From contig JAJFHZ010000040.1 in the NCBI GenBank assembly GCA_021775355.1, positions 1 through 64,000 of the forward strand: a DNA stretch of 64,000 nucleotides, read 5' to 3'. Source of the stretch: Amylibacter sp. (GTDB lineage Bacteria > Pseudomonadota > Alphaproteobacteria > Rhodobacterales > Rhodobacteraceae). Positions within the stretch are counted from its first letter, which is position 1; each line of letters begins with the position of its first letter. The notes beneath the pieces are model-generated. The model searched no databases and was not told where the DNA came from. It was given only the letters and a program-made list of their open reading frames with translations. Below are positions 58,668 through 64,000 of this stretch, in pieces. The position numbers and the translations under genes were made by a program.

Positions 58668-59153
58668 ATGGCTGACCATTCTAATACCGCAAAAGCGGAA
58701 AACTTGCTTTTCCTGACTGACGATCAGTTGTTGCAAGGGATTGAGCTGATGTTCTTTGCCTATAAGGGGTTCACGTCAGACCCTGACCAGATTTTGCAGA
58801 ATTATACATATGGTCGCGCACACCACAGGGCATTGCATTTTATTAACCGCAACCCAAATATTACGGTAAGTGCGTTATTGGATATTCTTGGTGTGACGAA
58901 ACAATCCCTGAACCGTGTCCTGCGCCAATTGGTGGAAGACAAGCTGGTTGACAGTAAGGTTGGCAAACGTGACCGACGAGAACGGAATTTAAAATTGACG
59001 CCATCGGGGCAGGAACTGGAGCACAGCCTGTCGGATGCGCAGCGCAAACGCATGCGGGCGGCCTATAAAGCGGCAGGGCCCGATGCTGTACAAGGGTTTC
59101 GATCTGTCCTACAAAACATTATGGATCCGCAAATGAAGATACATCTGGATTAG
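58668..59153 (+). CDS. petP: MarR-family regulator PetP
   Basis: 161 aa winged helix-turn-helix protein. 'RALHFINRNPNITVSALLDI' then 'LGVTKQSLNRVLRQLVEDKL' is the recognition region, and 'DRRERNLKLTPSGQELE' the wing. With the next gene it forms the petP-petR pair described in Rhodobacter capsulatus, where petR is needed for cytochrome bc1 and c2 synthesis. The bc1 genes petABC are not adjacent here. The gene starts 167 bp from the divergent ilvE. Confidence 0.85.
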   Translation: MADHSNTAKAENLLFLTDDQLLQGIELMFFAYKGFTSDPDQILQNYTYGRAHHRALHFINRNPNITVSALLDILGVTKQSLNRVLRQLVEDKLVDSKVGKRDRRERNLKLTPSGQELEHSLSDAQRKRMRAAYKAAGPDAVQGFRSVLQNIMDPQMKIHLD

Positions 59154-59169
59154 AGCGCAGGAAGATAAA

Positions 59170-59880
59170 ATGGCAGTACCGAATATAAACGACGCGCACA
59201 TTCTTATCGTTGATGATGATGAACGTATTCGTGGCCTTTTACAAAAGTTTCTGTCCCGTAACGGTTTTTGGGTAACCACTGCGCGTGACGCGGCCCATGC
59301 ACGCAGGCTGCTGGGTGGGTTGGAATTTGATCTGCTTGTTCTGGATGTGATGATGCCGGGTGAAGATGGCCTGACCTTGACGAAATCCCTGCGCGAAGAT
59401 TTAACGACGCCCATTCTGCTTTTGACCGCCAAAGCGGAAAGCAACGAACGCATTATGGGGCTGGAAGCCGGTGCGGATGATTACCTGACCAAACCGTTCG
59501 AGCCGAAAGAGCTGGTTTTGCGGATCAACGCGATATTGCGCCGTGTGCCGGTTGATGCGCCGGTGGACGCCCCGCCAAAAACATTACAACTGGGCGATGT
59601 GCGCTATGATGTGGCGCGCGGTGAAATGTGGCGCGATACAGAATTGGTGCGCCTGACCGCCACTGAAAGCGCATTGATGCGCATATTTGCAAGTGCAATA
59701 CACCAACCTGTTTCACGCGGTAAACTGGTAGAGGATTTAGGCCGTGATACAAGTCAAAGCCAAGAACGTGCGGTGGATGTGCAAATCACACGGTTGCGTC
59801 GCAAAATAGAGAACGATCCGAAAAACCCGCGTTATCTGCAAACCGTGCGCGGCGCGGGTTATATGTTGGCACCTGACTAA
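59170..59880 (+). CDS. petR: OmpR-type response regulator PetR
   Basis: 236 aa. The receiver has the acidic 'VDDDERIRGLL' and phospho-acceptor Asp59 ('LLVLDVMMPGEDG'), with Thr in 'LLTAKAESNERI' and Lys in 'YLTKPFEPKEL'. The C-terminal winged helix is of the OmpR/PhoB type ('ERAVDVQITRLRRKIENDPK'). In R. capsulatus PetR lacks an obvious cognate kinase gene beside it; the same holds here. It lies 16 bp after petP, and its stop overlaps that of the convergent gene. Confidence 0.9.
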   Translation: MAVPNINDAHILIVDDDERIRGLLQKFLSRNGFWVTTARDAAHARRLLGGLEFDLLVLDVMMPGEDGLTLTKSLREDLTTPILLLTAKAESNERIMGLEAGADDYLTKPFEPKELVLRINAILRRVPVDAPVDAPPKTLQLGDVRYDVARGEMWRDTELVRLTATESALMRIFASAIHQPVSRGKLVEDLGRDTSQSQERAVDVQITRLRRKIENDPKNPRYLQTVRGAGYMLAPD

Positions 59881-60464
59881 TTTGTGAAACAAATATTTTC
59901 AATCGGGTAGGTGGTCCAGCTTTCAACGGGTTGCGCACTTTCTTCCACCTCGAACCATTCTTCGACATTGTTAGCTAATTTCAAACTGGCCTTTTGCGAT
60001 AGGTAATTGATATCGCACTTGCCGCTATCGTTCAGACTAAGCGTATCGTGCCAGCTATAGGTGAACCCTATGATACGCAATGCGCCGTTTCGATAAGCAA
60101 CCGTTATAACTTGTTCCCAGCGATTGCGCCCTATTGCGATGTTTTGGGACTTTACCAGAACGCTTCCCGCATCGTTTTGATCCAGACTGGGAATTGTGCC
60201 GTACATAACCCCCGACCAGATAGGTTCATCCAGTGTGGTAGAGTAAACCAAAGTGTTATTTTCTGTCTCGCGAATATAAAACTCAACCGCTGCACGGCCT
60301 TCTCCGGTTTCAAACATGATAACACGATCAGACCGGCCATCATCATTCAAATCGATATTCAGGACATCTATGACGTTTTGCTTTGGGATAGGCGCAGGAT
60401 TTTCGGCCCAAGCAATACTGTTGGTTGCAAGGATGAATGCTGCAGGCAATATATTTTTTATCAT
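59877..60464 (-). CDS. Secreted protein of unknown function
   Basis: 195 aa with a cleavable signal peptide ('MIKNILPAAFILATNSIAWA', cut expected after Ala20). Residues 38-46 'DLNDDGRSD' form an Asp-rich loop like those of FG-GAP/VCBS calcium-binding repeats. Two cysteines near the C-terminus ('GKCDINY', 'NICFTN') could form a disulfide. No family recognised. It is convergent with petR and divergent from the deacetylase gene. Confidence 0.72.
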   Translation of the reverse strand: MIKNILPAAFILATNSIAWAENPAPIPKQNVIDVLNIDLNDDGRSDRVIMFETGEGRAAVEFYIRETENNTLVYSTTLDEPIWSGVMYGTIPSLDQNDAGSVLVKSQNIAIGRNRWEQVITVAYRNGALRIIGFTYSWHDTLSLNDSGKCDINYLSQKASLKLANNVEEWFEVEESAQPVESWTTYPIENICFTN

Positions 60465-60538
60465 ACGACCAGTTTAAGCCTCGTTTTGCACATTGATCAA
60501 TGCTTGAGTGTGCGGCGTTCCCGAATTAACATTCCACA

Positions 60539-61465
60539 ATGACAACTGCCCTGATCACCCATCCCGATTGTTTAAATCATGTCACCCCTGACGGGCATCC
60601 CGAACGGGTGGCCCGATTGCAGGCCGTACTAGCCGCATTGGAAGGCGAACCGTTTGATGCATTACAACGTGTCAAAGCCCCTTTGGCGGGCAAGGCTCAG
60701 ATATTGCGCGGCCACCCTGCAGATTATTTTACCCGCGTTCAGGCCATGGAACCGACAACAGGTTGGGCGATGTTGGACGCGGACACCCATATGTCGAATG
60801 GTTCTTTTGCTGCCGCCCTGCGCGCAGCAGGGGCAAATGTGAAAGCGGTCGATATGGTCATGTCGGGCATTGTGGACAACGCTTTTTGCGCTGTGCGCCC
60901 ACCTGGCCATCACGCGGAAACCGCAACATCAATGGGATTTTGTCTGTTTGGTAACGTGGTTATCGGTGCAAAGCATGCATTGGAACATCACAGATTATCG
61001 CGGGTGGCGATTGTTGATTTTGATGTGCATCACGGAAACGGGACACAGGATTTGGTCTGGAACGATGACCGCATTTTATTTGCATCGACCCATCAAATGC
61101 CACTTTACCCAGGTTCGGGGGCGGCGCATGAAACGGGTGGGTCGGGGAATGTTTTGAATATCCCATTGCCACCAAATGCAGATGGGACAGCGTTACGAAA
61201 TGCGTTTGAAACCGCAATTTTACCTGCGCTATATGCACAAAAACCGGAAATGATTTTTATTTCAGCGGGGTTTGATGCGCATTTTGCCGATCCGTTGGCA
61301 AATCTTAACTTTGACGAAGATGATTTTGCCTGGGCAACACTGCAATTGAAAACAGCGGCAAAAGAGCTGTGCCAGGGCCGTCTGGTCTCGACTCTTGAAG
61401 GTGGATATGATCTTGATGCATTGGCTGCCAGCGTGGCAGCGCATGTGAACGTTCTGATGGAGTGA
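60539..61465 (+). CDS. Histone-deacetylase-family protein (acetylpolyamine amidohydrolase-like)
   Basis: 308 aa arginase/deacetylase-fold zinc enzyme. 'HPDCLNHVTPDGHPERVARL' is the start, 'VRPPGHHAETATSMGFCLFG' the His-His catalytic loop and 'IVDFDVHHGNGTQDLVWND' holds the zinc ligands Asp and His; the second Asp lies in 'FISAGFDAHFADPLA'. Bacterial members deacetylate polyamines, acetoin-related or other small substrates. It starts a plus-strand series with xseB, ispA and dxs. Confidence 0.93.
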   Translation: MTTALITHPDCLNHVTPDGHPERVARLQAVLAALEGEPFDALQRVKAPLAGKAQILRGHPADYFTRVQAMEPTTGWAMLDADTHMSNGSFAAALRAAGANVKAVDMVMSGIVDNAFCAVRPPGHHAETATSMGFCLFGNVVIGAKHALEHHRLSRVAIVDFDVHHGNGTQDLVWNDDRILFASTHQMPLYPGSGAAHETGGSGNVLNIPLPPNADGTALRNAFETAILPALYAQKPEMIFISAGFDAHFADPLANLNFDEDDFAWATLQLKTAAKELCQGRLVSTLEGGYDLDALAASVAAHVNVLME

Positions 61466-61469
61466 TGGT

Positions 61470-61709
61470 ATGAGCGACAAGCCTGTAACCGAGATGAGTT
61501 TCGAGGTGGCCATGGCCGAACTGGAAGCTGTGGTTTCAAAATTGGAAAGCAGTCAGGTTGCTTTGGACGATTCCATCAAGCTTTACGAACGCGGTGCAGA
61601 TCTAAAAAAGCACTGCGAAGAAAAGCTGAAAGCAGCCGAAGAAAAAGTCGCGCAAATCACGCTAAGCCCCGATGGTAAACCCGAGGGTTTGAAACCTGTT
61701 GAGGGCTAG
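61470..61709 (+). CDS. xseB: Exodeoxyribonuclease VII small subunit
   Basis: 79 aa, a helical hairpin that binds the large subunit XseA. 'SFEVAMAELEAVVSKLESSQ' and 'ALDDSIKLYERGADLKKHCE' are the family's two helices. Four bases separate it from the deacetylase gene. The order xseB-ispA-dxs is common in proteobacteria. The enzyme degrades single-stranded DNA to short oligonucleotides. Confidence 0.95.
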   Translation: MSDKPVTEMSFEVAMAELEAVVSKLESSQVALDDSIKLYERGADLKKHCEEKLKAAEEKVAQITLSPDGKPEGLKPVEG

Positions 61710-61714
61710 GGCCT

Positions 61715-62596
61715 ATGCACCCTGACTTTACATCCCAACTGACCAAAGCCGTGCGTTTGGTTGAAACCAAACTGGACGATTGTTTGCCTAGTGTTGCACA
61801 GTCGCTGGTGGCAGAGCCAATGCGCCATGCGGTATTGAACGGCGGCAAACGGTTGCGTGGATTTTTGGTACTGGAAACAGCGGGCCTGTTTGATGTGAAC
61901 GCAAAACAAGCGCTTCATGCGGCGGCGGCTATTGAATGTATTCACGCCTATTCACTGGTGCATGACGATTTGCCGTGTATGGATGATGACGATTTACGGC
62001 GCGGGAAACCTACGGTGCATGTGAAATGGGATGAAGCGACTGCGGTGCTGGTGGGGGATGCTTTGCAATCTTTGGCATATGAAATTCTATCGACAAAGGG
62101 TGCGGCTGACAGTGATGCCATCCGTGTGGACCTGATGGGCAGTCTGGCACGTGCTTCGGGTGCTAATGGGATGGTTTTGGGTCAGGCCCAAGATATTGCC
62201 GCAGAATCGGCAAAAGCACCATTGACCTTGACACAGATCACCGATTTGCAAGCCAATAAAACAGGTGCGTTGATAAAGTGGTCGGCTGAAGCAGGTGCGA
62301 TATTGGCAGAACAGCCTATGTCGGCCCTGTCAGATTATGCAAGCGCGTTGGGTCTGGCGTTTCAAATACAAGACGACGTTCTGGATATCGAAGGTGATGC
62401 GCAAGCGACAGGAAAGCGGTTGCAAAAGGATGTGGATGCGGGAAAAGCAACCTTTGTATCTATCCTTGGGCTTGATGGTGCCAAGGCGCGGGCCAGATCA
62501 CTGGTCGAACAGGCGCAAGATATGTTATCAACTTATGGTGCCAAAGCCGATACATTGCGTAACCTTGCGCAGTACGTTATCGAGCGTGATAAGTAG
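61715..62596 (+). CDS. ispA: Farnesyl diphosphate synthase (polyprenyl synthetase)
   Basis: 293 aa all-helical prenyltransferase condensing IPP with DMAPP and GPP. 'LNGGKRLRGFLVLE' binds IPP. The first Asp-rich motif is Asp84-Asp85-x4-Asp90 ('DDLPCMDDDDLRRGKPTVH'), and the second is 'QIQDDVLDIEGD'. The two extra residues between the first aspartates mark the type used for farnesyl synthesis in bacteria. The start ATG is 5 bp after xseB. Confidence 0.95.
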   Translation: MHPDFTSQLTKAVRLVETKLDDCLPSVAQSLVAEPMRHAVLNGGKRLRGFLVLETAGLFDVNAKQALHAAAAIECIHAYSLVHDDLPCMDDDDLRRGKPTVHVKWDEATAVLVGDALQSLAYEILSTKGAADSDAIRVDLMGSLARASGANGMVLGQAQDIAAESAKAPLTLTQITDLQANKTGALIKWSAEAGAILAEQPMSALSDYASALGLAFQIQDDVLDIEGDAQATGKRLQKDVDAGKATFVSILGLDGAKARARSLVEQAQDMLSTYGAKADTLRNLAQYVIERDK

Positions 62597-62611
62597 CAAA
62601 GGCCAATTGTG

Positions 62612-64000
62612 ATGAACCACCGCCCGAATACCCCCTTGCTGGATCAAGTGACTGGTCCAGAGGATTTGAAGCAACTGTCGGATGTACAGTTGTGTCAGTT
62701 GGCGGATGAGTTGCGCAGTGAAACCATTTCAGCCGTGTCCGAAACCGGCGGGCATTTGGGTGCGGGGCTTGGTGTGGTGGAATTGACAACGGCCATTCAC
62801 GCGGTTTTTGACACGCCCAAAGATCGTTTGATCTGGGATGTCAGCCACCAATGCTATCCTCATAAAATCCTGACAGGGCGGCGCGACCGTATTCGAACTT
62901 TGCGCCAACCCGGGGGGCTGTCCGGTTTTACCAAACGCAGTGAAAGCCCGTTTGATCCATTTGGTGCAGCACATAGTTCCACCTCTATTTCCGCAGCACT
63001 TGGCTTTGCTGTGGCACGCGATTTGGGCGGTGCGCCCGAACATGGTTTGGGCGATGCGATTGCTGTGATTGGTGATGGGGCGATGTCGGCAGGAATGGCC
63101 TATGAGGCGATGAATAATGCAGGGCATTTGGGCAAGCGATTGTTTGTGATTTTGAATGATAATGAAATGTCGATCGCTCCACCTGTCGGTGCAATGTCAT
63201 CCTATCTGTCGAAACTTTATGCGGGTGAGCCGTTTCAAGAACTGAAAGCAGCGGCCAAAGGGGCGGTATCGCTTTTGCCTGGGCCGTTTCAGGATGGCGC
63301 GAAACGCGCCCGCGATATGGTTAAACACATGACCGTTGGCGGCACCATGTTTGAACAGCTTGGGTTTTCCTATATCGGCCCGATTGATGGCCATGATATG
63401 GAGCAGCTTTTGAATGTGTTGCGCACCGTGAAACAACGCGCAACCGGCCCGATGCTGATCCATGTGTTGACCAAAAAGGGCAAGGGTTATGCGCCTGCTG
63501 AAGCATCTAGCGATAGATATCACGGCGTTGGTAAATTTGATGTGGTGTCGGGTAAGCAGCACAAAGCTAAATCCAATGCGCCAAGTTATACACGAGTTTT
63601 TGCGGATAGCCTGATCAAAGAAGCGGTATCCGATGATAAAATTGTGGCTGTCACGGCGGCAATGCCGGACGGTACCGGGCTTGACCTGTTCGCGGAACGC
63701 TTTCCAAGCCGTTGTTTTGACGTAGGCATTGCCGAACAGCATGGTGTTACGTTTTGTGCGGCATTGGCCGCAGGCGGGATGAAACCGTTTTGCACGATGT
63801 ATTCAACATTTCTGCAACGCGGCTACGATCAGGTGGTACATGATGTGGCTTTGCAACGTCTGCCTGTCCGTTTTGCCATTGATCGCGCCGGTCTGGTCGG
63901 CGCCGATGGTGCGACCCATGCGGGTAGTTTTGATATCGCGTTTCTGGCGAACCTGCCCGGTTTTGTGGTGATGGCGGCTGCCGATGAAGCGGAACTTGTG
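62612..64000 (+). CDS. dxs: 1-deoxy-D-xylulose-5-phosphate synthase (3' end outside window)
   Basis: First 463 codons of a transketolase-like, thiamine-diphosphate-dependent enzyme. It makes DXP from pyruvate and glyceraldehyde-3-phosphate, the entry step of the MEP isoprenoid pathway. '[20 protein letters not shown]', '[18 protein letters not shown]' and '[18 protein letters not shown]' mark the thiamine domain. '[15 protein letters not shown]' follows. The frame is open without a stop to the window end. ATG 62612 has AAAGG upstream; GTG 62609 is an in-frame alternative. Confidence 0.97.
   Translation, partial: MNHRPNTPLLDQVTGPEDLKQLSDVQLCQLADELRSETISAVSETGGHLGAGLGVVELTTAIHAVFDTPKDRLIWDVSHQCYPHKILTGRRDRIRTLRQPGGLSGFTKRSESPFDPFGAAHSSTSISAALGFAVARDLGGAPEHGLGDAIAVIGDGAMSAGMAYEAMNNAGHLGKRLFVILNDNEMSIAPPVGAMSSYLSKLYAGEPFQELKAAAKGAVSLLPGPFQDGAKRARDMVKHMTVGGTMFEQLGFSYIGPIDGHDMEQLLNVLRTVKQRATGPMLIHVLTKKGKGYAPAEASSDRYHGVGKFDVVSGKQHKAKSNAPSYTRVFADSLIKEAVSDDKIVAVTAAMPDGTGLDLFAERFPSRCFDVGIAEQHGVTFCAALAAGGMKPFCTMYSTFLQRGYDQVVHDVALQRLPVRFAIDRAGLVGADGATHAGSFDIAFLANLPGFVVMAAADEAELV

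Overview
This window reads as chromosomal DNA of an alphaproteobacterium of the Rhodobacterales (roseobacter group) with a moderate, not high, G+C content. The evidence is gene content and order: regB, senC and regA beside ahcY; petP-petR; hemY next to an alphaproteobacterial Mic60/mitofilin gene and hemD; murU-amgK-tsaE beside addBA; and rsfS-rlmH upstream of gpmI-envC-ctpA-rppH. Genes are tightly packed with many ATGA or GTGA start/stop overlaps. I found no rRNA, tRNA, CRISPR array, transposase or integrase.

Layout. 1-9.3 kb: 5' part of ubiG (cut by the window), proline iminopeptidase, a thioesterase, fadH, a two-gene hypothetical operon, a lipoprotein, a CPBP membrane protease, accD and folC. 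9.3-12.7 kb: a complete dTDP-L-rhamnose operon, transcribed rfbC-rfbB-rfbD-rfbA. 12.9-24.2 kb: a long minus-strand run regB - PAS protein - tsaE - amgK - murU - addB - addA - trxA, joining redox sensing, cell-wall sugar recycling, tRNA modification and recombinational repair. 24.3-29.4 kb: senC and regA, a LysR regulator with a divergent 54-residue ORF, GST, an HD hydrolase and ahcY.

29.4-32.8 kb is the only clear accessory segment: an unknown 361-aa protein, a fused nucleotidyltransferase-HEPN protein and an orphan Imm11-like protein, all on the minus strand. GC-rich hairpins and a 366-bp gene-free stretch punctuate it. Two of the three genes are visibly A+T-rich. 32.8-43.7 kb returns to housekeeping: a denD-like gene, rsfS, rlmH, a small membrane ORF and a fatty-acid-hydroxylase gene inserted before gpmI, then gpmI-envC-ctpA-rppH and the convergent glpD-glpK operon.

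43.8-64 kb: glutathione-dependent formaldehyde dehydrogenase plus a GNAT gene; a coupled sthA-yaiI-HAD-ocd operon; hemD-mic60-hemY facing it; tsaD-gpsA-EVE-BKACE; DUF2853; an amidase; ilvE; petP-petR; a secreted protein; then a deacetylase, xseB, ispA and the start of dxs, cut by the window end and supplying isoprenoid precursors.

Most notable: RegB carries leucine where the redox-switch cysteine of the family lies (exactly 40 residues after the phospho-accepting histidine) and has only one cysteine, in a membrane helix. Other points of interest are the toxin/immunity-like island, hemD without an adjacent hemC, palindromes in divergent promoter regions, and two small ORFs with good ribosome-binding sites.
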